Shown here: positions 52,140 through 64,000 of the stretch, piece after piece
Layout: every line of letters begins with the position of its first letter
How positions within the stretch are numbered: the stretch's first letter is position 1
Assembly (NCBI RefSeq): GCF_051106095.1
Contig: NC_135795.1
Span: 4,456,501-4,520,500, forward strand
From: Pogona vitticeps
Taxonomy: Eukaryota > Chordata > Lepidosauria > Squamata > Agamidae
Length of the DNA: 64,000 nucleotides
Reading direction: 5' to 3'
The notes under the pieces: model-generated
Seen by the model: the letters and a program-made list of their open reading frames with translations, nothing else
Database searches by the model: none
What the model was told of the DNA's origin: nothing
Program-made: the position numbers and the translations under genes

Positions 52140-52620
52140 GACAAGCAAAAAGATAATTTCACCAGAAGTTCATAACTGCAACAAAATCTGTCCTTGTGGT
52201 TTCTCTGCGCATGTTAACCCCGCTGTTAGAGACACAAAAGCACAGCAGGCTGGCTCTTTTGTCCCCAGACTGTCGGCAACTAGGCAACCACAGTGGCCTT
52301 GAATGTCTTTTTCTGCCACCGGCTGCAGCTCAGGGAGGGCTGTCCTCCTGTTTGCCAGGAACCAGGCTCAGTTGAACCAGCTTCCCTCTTGATTGATAGG
52401 ATGCTATAAAAAGTGCTCCCATCCCTTCAGAGATCTCTATTTTGGGCCCTGTTTAGCAAGTCAAATGTTCCCTGACTGCTAATAGATCCTCGATTTGCAG
52501 CACACAAACGCCTGCTGCCATATCACATCGTGTGCCTTTCACTGCAGCAGAAAGAGCTGTGGCAGAACATGGTATGGGTTAAATAAAGTACATTTTGGAC
52601 TGCAGCTACGGAGAAAGATG
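52140..52620. other. Segment with TATA-box and AATAAA of unknown nature
   Basis: TATAAAAA at 52405-52412 is followed 170 bp later by AATAAA at 52582-52587. The spacing could fit an LTR or a small transcription unit, but I found no paired copy or reading frame. Confidence 0.25.
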
Positions 52621-53594
<974 letters not shown>

Positions 53595-54564
53595 TACCTC
53601 ACTTTTCTCCTTAAAAGGACCCAAGGCTTATATCGTTAAAAAAACAATATTTAAAAGTTAAAAACAGTAGATATACAAATATTGAAAAGGGAATTAAACA
53701 AGTATATTAAAAATGCTCAGTATAATCAGCACTGAGACATGCATTTGAAAACAACAGAGCACAACAATCCGTTTTTAGGAAAACCCTCTCGGGCCGCCAG
53801 GCGCTGAGGAAAAGCCTGCCTGAAGAGAAAGCCTGCCTGTTTGCAGAAGGACAGCAATGATGGGGCCAGGCTGGCCTCAAGTGGGAAGGAGTTCCACAGT
53901 CTGGGTGCAGTATGGGAATTGTAGTCCTGAAAGGTAATGTTTCCAAGTAGGGGGAGGGAACATTTCTTTTTTCTTTTTCCAGAAATGTTCTGCACAAGAA
54001 GAAAAAGAAGAAATCCATAATGTTTGGTAACAACAACAGCAACGAAAGAAATACTACACAAACGCCAGTGACACTTTACCCTGCAGAGGAAACTGTAGCA
54101 TTTGGTAGGTCTGCTTCCAGAACTTTGAGAAAGTTGGAAGCATGCAACAATCTCTCCATGAAAGCCACTGCTCTGCATTTCCATCTCTCTAGGGCTTTTT
54201 TTTTGCTAAAGTGGCTTCTGCTGACAACATTCTTATACCAGTGCACATTTCCTGCAAGGAGAGCCAATACCCATCTTGTTTATTCATCCATCACCACCAT
54301 TTCCCCAGAAAGGGGCGTGATGAATTTATCATCTCTTTCCAAGCGATGCAATTCTGGAAAAGAAAGCTCTGCCCGTCTTTTTTCTTTTTAGGGACTCATT
54401 TGTCTGCGGCTCTTGGCTGATGCAACATCTCCTCCCTATCTCCACTGGGTGCTATCCATGGTCCTGATTACCCAAATCTCACCAGAACTATCTTGCATTG
54501 ACTGACATTAACCAGATCTGTTCAACTTGATCTAATTTGTTTCACTAGGCTCTAAAAAAAAATG

Positions 54565-54920
54565 GGTTCATTTGAAATGTGGTGTCGGAGGAGAGCTTTC
54601 CAAATACCATGGACTGCCAGAAAGATGAACAAGTGGGTCCTGGATCAAATCAAGCCTGAACTCTCTCTGAGGGCAAAAAATAATACTAATGTTGAAACTG
54701 AGGATGTCCTACTTTGTGCACATCCTGAGAAGGTAGGATTCTCTGGAAAAGATCGTCATGCTGGGAAATGAAGACAGCAGAAGAAGAGGAAGACCCACTA
54801 TGAGATGGAAGCCACAGGGTTGAATTTGCAAGAGCTGAGCAGGAAAGTTGAGGAATTTTGAAGGTCACTCATTCATGGGGTCAACTGAAGTCGAGGCAAC
54901 TTGATGGCACGTAATAGCTA
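54565..54920 (+). mobile_element. Diverged RTE-type LINE 3' end
   Basis: The + strand encodes FEMWCRRRAFQIPWTARKMN, then CTACTTTGTGCACATCCTGAG, and closes with CAACTTGATGGCACGTAATA. It is an old copy that does not encode an intact protein. Confidence 0.7.
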
Positions 54921-55432
54921 TGAGGCTCTACCTGATGGACTCAGGGGGCACCCAAGCTCAGATAACCACGATCGTTGGAGATGTTTTCACTTCGTCCCCA
55001 ACCTCCTCTTTTCTGGCCAAAGCCGCCAAGAAGTCCTCAAAGTGGAGTGCCTTCATGGAGACGATTGTGCTGCCTTTAATTAAAACGGCGCGGACGCTAC
55101 ACAGAAACAAAAACGGAGACGCGAAGCAGGACTGTAAGAGAATGAGAGCTTGCAAAATTGGAAAAGGCAGATATTATCAATGAAAGGGGTCACAAATCAC
55201 ATGACTGCGCAGGTTCCTAAAATGCCCAGGCTTATACAGTGATAAGATCAGGAAATTACACGTCACCAAGGTGGTGCCTGAGTAAAGACAGAAGCACCAC
55301 TGTTTAAACTCTGGAAATGAAATGAAGCTGTTTTGCATAAATGACATCCGATTTGGCTAGCTGCTTTGGACGCAGTTGGGTTTTCTCTAGTGCAAAGCCC
55401 AACATCATTTATAACATGGTCATACATGTATC

Positions 55433-55728
55433 CTTCCTTCCTTCCTTCCTTCCTTCCTTCCTTCCTTCCTTCCTTCCTTCCTTCCTTCCTTCCTTCCTTC
55501 CTTCCTTCCTTCCTTCTCTTTTCTTGCCTTTCTTCCTTCTCTCTCTTTTCCTTCCTTCCTTCCTTCCTTCCTTCCTTCCTTCCTTCCTTCCTTCCTTCCT
55601 TCCTTCTTCATCATCAGCTTCTTCCTTCCTGCTTCATCAGCAGCATCTTCCTTCCTTCCTTCCTTCCTTCCTTCCTTCCTTCCTTCCTTCCTTCCTTCCT
55701 TCCTTCCTTCCTTCCTTCCTTCCTTCCT
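55433..55728. repeat. (TTCC)n microsatellite in three blocks
   Basis: Blocks at about 55433-55513, 55548-55606 and 55648-55728 are separated by CT-rich and TCATCA-type spacers. Confidence 0.95.
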
Positions 55729-55729
55729 T

Positions 55730-57439
55730 AACCCTTTCTGTCATGCTAAACTAGATCCAGTTGGTTTTCCTGTAACACATTTAACCCCGTGATTCGGCCA
55801 CTTCTTTGTGACCAACGGGCTCTCAACGAATGCAGCCTGCTTCTCCATCATCCCAGTTCCGTAAGCGGATCACACGCACATGCCAGCATAACAGGACACT
55901 TGATACCATGACCTTCCTGAGCGCCCAATGACTCCAATCAAAACGCTCACTTCAGTCCCAAGGTGACTCGGGACACCACGGATGCTCACACCTCAGTCTT
56001 TCCGACGGGGAAGGCCATAGAAGCCTACCTTGCAAGGTTGTCATAAGGACGGTTGACATAATAGAGGGCGTGTTAATCACACTTCCTCTGTCCAGCAGAG
56101 AAAAACTGTGTGCCATCAGACTGAATCTCAATTATGGCAACCCTTCCCCCCCAGATCAAAGTATTCAGGAGTGGCTGCCCCGTCTGTCCTTCAAGTGGCA
56201 CTTTGAGACTATTGTACAATTTGCTCAGGCCACCCAGGTGGCAGGACACAAAACCCCATCATCCACACGTGCTCTCTCTAGGTGATCTCAGCTGGCTTTT
56301 CTTCCAAGAGATGCTGTGGGGATTCAAAATCCTGGCTCCAGCAACCCCCCCCCCCTTACCCAGCTATTCTTCATCCGAGATCCACCTTCCTCTTACCTGT
56401 CTCACTTGCGAGGTTTCTGTTCTCCACTCGGGGGCGCCAGTTTGCTTTAGAAGCCAAATTTTGTACCTTAAACGCATTCTGTCTATAAAAAACTGGGCGG
56501 AGGGGGTGAGATGATGGAAGAGATTGGTTACTTTCAGATTAGACTTCTGTCCTCCTCCCCTTGATGGAATTTTACAGGGATCCAGTTGAGATTTTATAGC
56601 CTTCAACCTTCTTGCTCTCAAAGCCTGGGGTGCACCTAACGGAAAACCCCCCAAATCTGCACCCAAATAGCAAGAGACGCAGTATTCCAAACCCATCCCA
56701 TAAGGGAGAGCAGACCTTGAGGGGCCAGACACTACACAGCGAGCAACCGCCCCATTTGCAGTCTGTTCCAGCAGAATTAGGACAAGAGTCTTGTGTGGTC
56801 TGGAAGACTGCCAGATTTAGTGTCCCAGGTTAGGTCTTGTTAGTGTGTACACTCCTTTTTGCCACAAAATAAACACAGAGCCTTGTGCCAGGAGAAAGAG
56901 TAACCCGTTTTATTTAGCACCGGCTTTTAGGACCTTACACCCTTCTCTTCAGATCCCTCTAAAGAACCAGGCGTTGGTGCCCAATTAAACCCGGTCGTCT
57001 TTAGGATAACACAGAGTTGCTTTCGGAACCATCCCTAGCGGGATCTAACCCACATCTTCAGCAAACGGCCTGCTCTCAATGCTCAGACTCAAAGCGCCTC
57101 CAAGGTGCCCCCAACCTTCCAGCCCAGGGCGCTTGACCTGTTGAATTACCGCCTGCAATCCCATGATAGGCCTCGGAGAAGAAAGGTGGCAAACTTGAGC
57201 CAGTCATCATCCTCCCCTCCCACTTCCCCTTAAGTTGCAGCGGAGGGAACGAAAATGCGGAGGATGAGGGGGGATGATGGATTTTGTAGTCCGTCTCTTC
57301 TGGAGGGAAGGAAAGGGGATGAATGCTCCTTTCCTTCTCTAGGCAAAAGGCAGGATTTTCCTCCTTCTTTCTCCCTCGGCGCTTCTCAGCTTTTCCAGGC
57401 GCACACACAAACAAACACACATACACACAAACACACATA
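55730..57439. other. Unclassified DNA upstream of the CpG island
   Basis: No gene or repeat recognised. Opposed AATAAA signals near 56868 (+) and 56910 (-) are unsupported by frames. Confidence 0.4.
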
Positions 57440-58750
57440 CACACCCGTCCGGGAAGGGGGCGGCTCCATCTGGCGCGCTGCGCCGGCGGATTCTCTCCGC
57501 TAGGGGTCGTCCTCGCGCGGAGCCGGCCGCCGCCGCCGCCGGGAGTGTTCGGGGGAGCTTGGGCTGGCCGGAGCGCAGCAGCCCAGCCGAGCGGAGGCAG
57601 GCGCGGGTCCAGCGCGGAAACCCCGCGTGGCGGAATCGCCGTCCGTCCGTCCGTCCGTCCGTCGGGGAAGGCGCGCTTTCTCGAGGGCCGGGATTGCCCG
57701 CCCGGCTGGTCCACCGCCTGGAAAGGAGGCGAAGGAAGAAGGGCGGCTTGCGAGACTCGCGTCCGGGTGAGCCGGGGAAGGATGCGGCCGAAGCCCGGGG
57801 AGGGTGGGTGGATGGGCTGGGGGGAGGCGGGGGAGGGCGCTCCTGGAGGAGCCCCACTGGCAAAGCTGCGCGCCCGGGAGGGGTTTTGGGGGGAGATCCA
57901 GCAGCATCCTAGGCAGAGGGTCCCCTTGGGGTGCAGGGTTCCCGAGCTCCACCGGATGCCCAGGGGAGGGATCGCGCATCTATCGCGCGCAGAGGGAGGG
58001 AGGCTCCCCGACGAGATGTGGGGGCTTCTAAGGGAGGCTGGGGGGGCAGGGGGAGAGAGAGGGAAGGAGGGAAGGGGGTCCCTGCCGGGCCAACCCCCGG
58101 CCCCCTCTTAGGAGCCGGATGGAGGGCGCGCACGGGCGGAGAGCTGGCGGGGAAGGGGACCCCCGGGGCATCGGCCAAGCGCAGAAGGGCAGGGGGGCTC
58201 CCGACCTTTCCTGGCCCTCCCTGGGCTGTCCAGGTAACGCCGGGGGGGGGGCATGGTGGCGCGCCTGGCGAGGGTGGCTCCTGCCCGGGCAGACCACGCC
58301 GCCGGCGCCTTCCTCCGCCCTCTCCGCCCTCCCTTTGTCCGATCCACGACGGCTTCTCTTGCGGGAGGCTCGCCCGGCCATTCCTGCCTCCGGGCCCCAG
58401 AGCCAGCGGGCGTCCATCCCCCCCCCGGTGCGCTCTCTCCTCGCCGGCGCCGGTTCGCGGGCGGGCAGGTACGGACGGGTCCAAGGAGGGAGAGGAGGCG
58501 GGGGTCCCCGTCTGGGACAGTACCCGGGAATATTCGCTTTTCTTTGGGTTTCCAAGGCGAAGGTGCTGGCGCCTGGATCGGGACGCGAAAGCACGGTGTC
58601 CGTACGCCGGGCGCTCTTCCAGCACCGTACGCGCCCTAGGTGGACTTTTCAAGGCGCTAGACCTGCGCGCTCTTTGGCTGGTGGGAGGCAAACCGTTTGG
58701 GACCCCTCTGGGATTTCCTTCCCCATGAAGACGCCTGGGATCGGGTGGCA
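57440..58750 (+). promoter_or_regulatory. CpG island, probable promoter and first exon of an unidentified gene
   Basis: About 1.3 kb with very high G+C and dense CpG, unlike its surroundings. It includes a CCG run (57528-57541) and (CCGT)n at 57641-57664. A strong donor CCGG/GTGAGC at 57766/57767 suggests a + strand first exon ending at 57766. Long frames inside the island occur on both strands and are expected from G+C bias, so I do not call them genes. Confidence 0.7.
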
Positions 58751-58759
58751 GACACTTTC

Positions 58760-60000
58760 TGGGACTCAGTTGGAAAACTTCAGGGCAGCGGCTGCTGGGG
58801 AGAAGTTCCAGGGCTGGATCAGGGCCCTTTCCAAGAGCCTTGGATCGTGGCAACCTGCGGGAGGAAAGGGGTTCCCGGCGGGAACATTTGGGAGTAGAAG
58901 GGGATGAAACCGGGTGATTTGACAAGGAGCAGAGCCTCCAAGCTTTTGGGGCCGGGGTGGTAGGATTTAGATTTGGGGCATGTGCAGAGTGCCTCTCTCC
59001 ATTTGAAGGAGCTAGACAGACATCCTTTCCAAATGCAGGAGTTTCAGATTTTGGAACCAGGGCTGTAACTAAGGTGGAGCGACCGGCCTTTTACCCCAGG
59101 GCACTAAAATATACAGGTGAAAATCAGGAAGATAAAGAGTAATTTCTCCTGCCCTGTTCACTTTCTCTTTCTTTGGGGGGGGGGATGATTCTCCCATTCT
59201 CCTTTTTCACCCAGCGCAAGAGAGTGAGCAGAAGGCAGGTCCCACTTGCCCAGGGGGCCCAAATGGCTGGTTACGGCTCTGATCGGACCACAGACAGCTG
59301 TTTTAGGCAGAGTCCAACTCCTGGCTACATCTTGGCTGGCACGGATGACTCTGACCAGCAGAAGTGGGTTTACCAGGTTTTGATAAGATAGGGATGAACT
59401 GGACTGGGACCTTCTGCAGACAGCGTGTTGTCAAAGTTGTACATGACGCTGATGGATGGAAAGAGAGAATAGGGGAATAGGGGCCCCTTTTGAACCCTTT
59501 CCCCACTGATGATCTCTAAGAAGAGAACTCCACTCTTCAGAGAACTTCATTTTTAAATAAACATGGAATCCACCCAATTGTGGATTGGCATTTACAGGCT
59601 CCCTTTTGAGCCCCCCCCCAGGAGACTGGTCAGAGGCAGGGAAGTGGGTAGACGGTCGATCACCTCTCCTTTTCCCAACCTGGGAATGGAAGTGGGCTGT
59701 CTCAAAGAATTAGGCGTCCTTAATCCAACGGATCTGGAGGGTACCACTTGGAGGAAGCTGGATTCACAGAAATGGCAGGCAAGGAGCAGGTCAGACGCCG
59801 TGAACGTCTGCTACTTTGCAGCTCAGAACATCAGAGTCTCAAAAGTTGCTTTCTCTGCAACAGTAAAAGGAAGCTAGAAAGAAACTTTGAGGTTTATTTT
59901 CACCATAAACATAAACAGAAGCAACCCTCTCAGGTTGGGACTTGAGCCACCAAGCGTTGTAGATTTCCTCCTCGTTATGGAGACCCAGGACCTAGAAATG
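58760..60000. other. Probable intron of the CpG-island gene, unclassified
   Basis: Downstream of the inferred donor at 57767, G+C falls back to background. No exon recognised. Confidence 0.35.
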
Positions 60001-60004
60001 GGGC

Positions 60005-60240
60005 AAAACTGGGAGCCAAAATGGTAAAGCCAAGGCTGTCCACATTTGGGCACATCCTGAGAACGCAAAGGGTTCTCCGGAAAAGGCCGTCGTGCTGGGA
60101 AAGGGGGAAGGCAGCAGGAGAAGAGGAAGACCCAATACGAAAGGGACTCATTCTCTAAAGGAAGCCACAGGCTTGAGTCTGCAAGAGCTGAGCACCGTAC
60201 GTTGCGGGCGACTTGACGGCACAACAGAAATGGAGATGCT
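60005..60240 (+). mobile_element. Diverged RTE-type LINE 3' end
   Basis: TTTGGGCACATCCTGAGAACG, a GGAAGGCAGCAGGAGAAGAGG segment, and the closing GACTTGACGGCACAACA match the copies at 37855 and 54565. Confidence 0.65.
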
Positions 60241-61104
60241 TCATATGTCTTTGATATGGAGCCATTAGCACACACACACATATTACAAGACACATTCCAG
60301 CCATCTAATGGGAATACTGGGACGTGTAGTCCCCAAAGCAGTGCTTCCGAGCTCTGCTTGATATCTCACTTTTCCTCCAGTGTACTTGAAGTGTACAGAA
60401 TATTTGGCTGGCTTCCCTCCCCTTACATCTTCACAGCAACCTTGTGTTGTAGCTCAGCCAGAGAGAAAAAGAGAGAGTGAGCCAAGATCACTTGGTACGT
60501 CTGGTGGGTCAGCAAATCTGAGCCCAGATCTCTGGGTTTAACACTCTGGCTGCTGCACCAGTGGATAGAGGGGATTAAAAAAAATGATAATAAAGATATT
60601 AGCCAAAATAATAACGAAGCCACGGAGCACCTCCAAGAGTCTAACAGGTTATGATTTGGCACAAGGTTTTGTGGGCTTTATATGTGGCCCATGTAAAACC
60701 GAACCCGGGACCAATGTTTTAGTCTTTAAGATGCCACAAGACGCTCTGTTTGGCTTTCTGGAACAGACCAACCTCTTCTGGAAATTAGATTTGCAAGCCT
60801 AGAAACGCCTTCTGGAGTCAATCTGGAGAACAAATCTGTAAAGCTGAACAGCTCAATTCAAAGGAATTTTCTTTCCAAGCTGGCTTCTTGACGGGGCTTA
60901 TTGGTAACCCTTTGTTTTCCAAAACGCTTGGAAGGGAAGGGAAGCTTGTTTCAATAAAGCCTCTCACCTGGCCTTCGGGAGTCCATTCATATCCTCTGGA
61001 AACAGCCAGGAGGCGAAGCCCGTTTGCAAGTTTGTTGGAAGACAGGTATTTCTGCAAATTTCTTGTGTGTGGGGTGAACAATGAGCCTGATGCGTCACCT
61101 AGAT

Positions 61105-61272
61105 TTGTTTTGGCAGCTTTGTGAGGTGAGCGCTCCAACGCCGGAGGCCTTTAAGAGAAAATTGGACACACCCCCCCTCTGCCTGTTGGATTCCTGCCTC
61201 GAGCAGGGGGTTGGACTGGATGGCCTTATGGGCCCCTTCGAACTTCATGATTCTAGGATTATAGGACTCTAG
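61105..61272 (+). mobile_element. CR1 LINE 3' end
   Basis: TTGGACTGGATGGCCTTATGG and the ATGATTCTAGGATTATAGGA tail match the CR1 3' terminus. Upstream phrases such as CTTTAAGAGAAAATTGGAC also fit. Confidence 0.8.
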
Positions 61273-61897
61273 GTCTCCTCTGAAGGCCGCTTTTTTCCTG
61301 GCAAAAGGTTAAATTGCCATTTCTGGAAGCAGTAGCGATACGCCTGAGAACTCCCCCCATTTAAAAAAAAGATTTTCTTTCTTAAAAGCAAATACGAACA
61401 TCAGCCGTTCCAACCTGGGTGGCAGATTTCCTAGGTGTGGTTCAGAGGTCTGCATCTTCCAAAGTTTTTCCAGAACAGGACGGGTTCTCCGTTTGGCGCC
61501 GACATTTTAACCCCGCTCTCTGTTTGTCTTCTGCTTAATTTGGGCCACCAGTTGTCAAACATTAAGAATAGATTTATTGCCATCAGAAACGAAAGGGACG
61601 TGGATTAGTAGCCGTGTTATAAATAAGATGGCCTTTGGCAACGCTGTAGTTGTGGTGTGGGTCTGTTTGTTACTGTCATGTGCTATGAAGCAGGGTTAAA
61701 GGTGTGTGTGGGGGGGGAAGATAAAACCCTTCCCCCCCATTCCACCCTGTGGGAGAGCTTGGTTTTAAGTAGATGTTGTGTAGATACACAAAGTGGCTTT
61801 CTAGTTGTGTAACAGGTCCCATGGAAGAAATGTTTCTCAAGGCAAGGAAATGGGAAACCCAGGAGAAATGGGTTTCCTTTGTAACATTACCATAGGC

Positions 61898-62262
61898 TTG
61901 TTGTTGTTTAGTCGTTAAGTCGTGTCTGACTCTTTGTGACCCCATGGACCATCGCACGCCAGACCCTCCTGTCTTCCACTGCCTCCCAGAGTTGGGTCAA
62001 ATTCATGTTGGTCGCTTCGATGACACTGTCCATCCATCTCGTCCTCTGTCGTCCCCTTCTCCTCTCACCTTCACACTTTCCTAACATCAGGGTCTTTTCC
62101 AGGGAGTCTTCTCTTCTCATGAGATGGCCAAAGTACTGGAGCCTCAGCTTCAGGATTTGTCCTTCCAGGGAGCACTCAGGGTTGATTTCCTTCAAAATGG
62201 AGAGGTTTGTTCTCCTTGCAGTCCAGGGGACTCTCAAGAGCCTCCTCTAGCGCCACAGCCAT
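61898..62262 (-). mobile_element. BovB (RTE) LINE 3' end, short
   Basis: The reverse strand reads [20 protein letters not shown] and [19 protein letters not shown]. It is truncated sooner than the other copies. Confidence 0.9.
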
Positions 62263-62264
62263 AG

Positions 62265-63400
62265 GCGACCATTCTCCAAACTGGCAATCCTCCAGCATCT
62301 TGGAATTTCAGAGCTGGAAGGAATCGTGAATTCAGTATCTGGACTACAAATCCCATTACACACACACCCTCATGCTGGTGGAAGACAAGGAGACTGATCA
62401 TTCAAGGCAGGCCTCCAGGCTCAGGTGAGGCAGCCTGAGACGGCTCCCGTAGCCATCCGGTGGCAACACCGTGACCCTTCCAGATGTTTTTCACCTGCAT
62501 CGGATCATGGTTGCTGAAGTCCAGAATATTTGAAGGGCCAGAGAATGGCCTGAGGTGAGGAAGCCTAGCCCGCCCCCCACCTGGACAAATGCCCCCTCCA
62601 AAGGCAACCCTACCTATGGCAGCTCTACCTGTTGAATTTCTTCTCCTGGACATCTCCAGAAAGCTACCCTCCTCTCTTCCCAATGCATTATCGGTAATTA
62701 AGATGCTGCCGACCAGGAGTGGAACTTTCTCCGATGTCTTGGACGTGCAATCCCGCTGGGTAGCTGTGGGCAAAATGCGCTCTCCGATTCTAAATTATGT
62801 AAAGTATTATGTACAGCCTCCAAGCCAAACAGCGCTTGCTTAGAAAAGTAGTCTAGACACAGAAGCGTTAGTGTCAACCCTGTCTTCCATCTGTCCCAAC
62901 GGTTTCATGGAACGGGTGGCTATGGCCCAGATCGAGGAACAAGCATGGCCAGTGGGGACAGCCAAGGGGGCCATCGACAAATGGCCCCGTGTCTGCCGCC
63001 TCACATTTTCTGCTGCCTGAGGCTGTCACAACGCTTTGTCTCATAGTAGGGTCAGTCTTGTCTTTAGAGCACAAAACAGACCCGTTTTCCATCTCCCCCT
63101 TTCTATCAATTATGTGGTGGAGAGGCAAGGAGTCCAATGAGAAGCGGGGGGGGGGGATTCTGAACCCAGGGCTAATTATGGTGAGTTGGGCCATCACCCT
63201 TCTGCACCATCATCCTTCTGCACCCATGGATGTGGGGTCTACAAAAAAAAGGGGGGGTTAATCTGGTTCTAAAAAGAAAGGCAGGGAATTCCAAACCCAC
63301 CTGGAAGGGCAAGCCTCGGAGTTGAAAGATTACCCCAAAATTCTTTCTTGGTGGAGAGAAAGAGGCACTCTGTGTCTGATCAGAGACTATGCTGTTTTTA
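62265..63400. other. Unclassified DNA
   Basis: No gene recognised, only short frames and G or A homopolymer runs. Confidence 0.45.
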
Positions 63401-63404
63401 GCTT

Positions 63405-63490
63405 TTAAATATTGTCTTTTAAGGATGTAAACTATCTCGGGCTCTTTTTAAGGAGAAAGGCGGGGTAAATATATATAGAGAGAGAGAGCT
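63405..63490 (+). repeat. LINE/SINE tail (CR1/L3-like) with (TA)n(GA)n
   Basis: AGGATGTAAACTATCTCGGGC..AGAAAGGCGGGGTAAATATATA resembles the reptile LINE tail and ends in a TA/GA simple repeat. Confidence 0.45.
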
Positions 63491-63926
63491 AGTCCGTTAA
63501 TAGTAAATAAAACTTGAAAAAAAAGATGATGGAGACTAGGAAACAACTGGGCCAAATTAGGTGTCTGCTCCAGATTGAGAGCGTGCCCAGAACGATGTGC
63601 AAGAGAGAAGGGGGTCATGAGATAAAACCCGCTTTTCTCCTTCCCTCCCGCGGACTCACTTCTCTTTTGGTCGTCCGACACGTGAGGAGGCTGGTGACCT
63701 CACAAGTGCTGCCATGGCAACCGATTATGAAGTCACCAGCAGAGCAGATGCCTGTAGAACAAAAAAAAAGGGGGGGAAAGAAAGAGAAAAAGGGAAAAAA
63801 AGGGAAGGGCTGAAGGGAGAGAACATAACATTTTTTGACTCTCAAGGCGCGTGTGTTTCTGGAGTTCATTTCTGCTCCATCCTGACCTCTCTCTCCTTTC
63901 CCTCCAACCTCTCTGTCTCCCTACAG

Positions 63927-64000
63927 GATGCTCCCCTCCCGGACGAACCGTCTGGGGCCTCTCGCTTGGTGACGAGCCCACCTTTCCGCCGGAGAACATT
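63927..64000 (+). CDS. Possible internal exon cut by the window edge
   Basis: A pyrimidine tract ending CTGTCTCCCTACAG at 63926 is an excellent acceptor. The 74 bases after it are open in one frame (read from the first base as DAPLPDEPSG and onward). It could equally be 5' UTR. It may be exon 2 of the gene whose first exon lies in the CpG island. No family recognised. Confidence 0.3.

Noticed and set aside
54920-55183. 87-codon + strand frame after an RTE fragment
   Set aside because: It starts within the RTE 3' end, shows no recognised domain and has no splice or promoter support. I leave it as chance.
56860-56920. Convergent polyadenylation signals suggesting gene ends
   Set aside because: Single AATAAA motifs occur by chance in AT-rich DNA and no exon was found leading to either.
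57323-58925. Overlapping long frames (up to 338 codons) on both strands of the CpG island
   Set aside because: High G+C suppresses stop codons in all frames. Compositions are Pro/Arg/Gly-rich, no domain is visible, and both strands are equally open.

Overview
This window is nuclear DNA of a vertebrate, most likely a squamate reptile and probably a lizard. The clues are spliced animal genes, four BovB (RTE) LINE 3' ends, CR1 LINE tails, several tRNA-derived SINEs, abundant short terminal-inverted-repeat elements, and very long tetranucleotide microsatellites. Species cannot be fixed from the sequence alone.

The left half (about 5.0-35.5 kb) is one complete host gene on the + strand. It has nine coding exons encoding a 339-residue septin of the SEPTIN3/9/12 group, and the best match from memory is SEPTIN12. 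All exon borders carry GT/AG and the phases are consistent throughout. Its introns are crowded with repeats. Intron 3 holds a 6.26 kb Ty3/Gypsy-class LTR retrotransposon (12895-19156) in the same orientation as the gene. Its two 541 bp LTRs are nearly identical, it is flanked by a 4-bp target duplication, and its single 1488-codon frame has the integrase region before the reverse transcriptase. That order is the mark of the Gmr1-like lineage, and the copy looks whole and young.

The middle right (41.6-46.4 kb) holds two tandem single-frame genes, 291 and 290 codons, for MYADM-like proteins. These are MARVEL-type membrane proteins with about eight membrane segments. They share flanking sequence and so arose by local duplication.

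From 46.4 to 57.4 kb I see only repeats and unclassified DNA. A strong CpG island (about 57.44-58.75 kb) with a good splice donor probably marks the promoter and first exon of another + strand gene. A possible second exon begins at 63927 and runs off the window. I could not identify that gene.

The remainder is repeat-rich intergenic DNA. It includes two unclassified repeat families that recur inside the window: a solo-LTR-like family with TGTTG/CAACA ends in four copies, and a roughly 0.7-0.8 kb repeat in two copies. It also includes nested insertions of small DNA transposons and LINE tails that grade into microsatellites.
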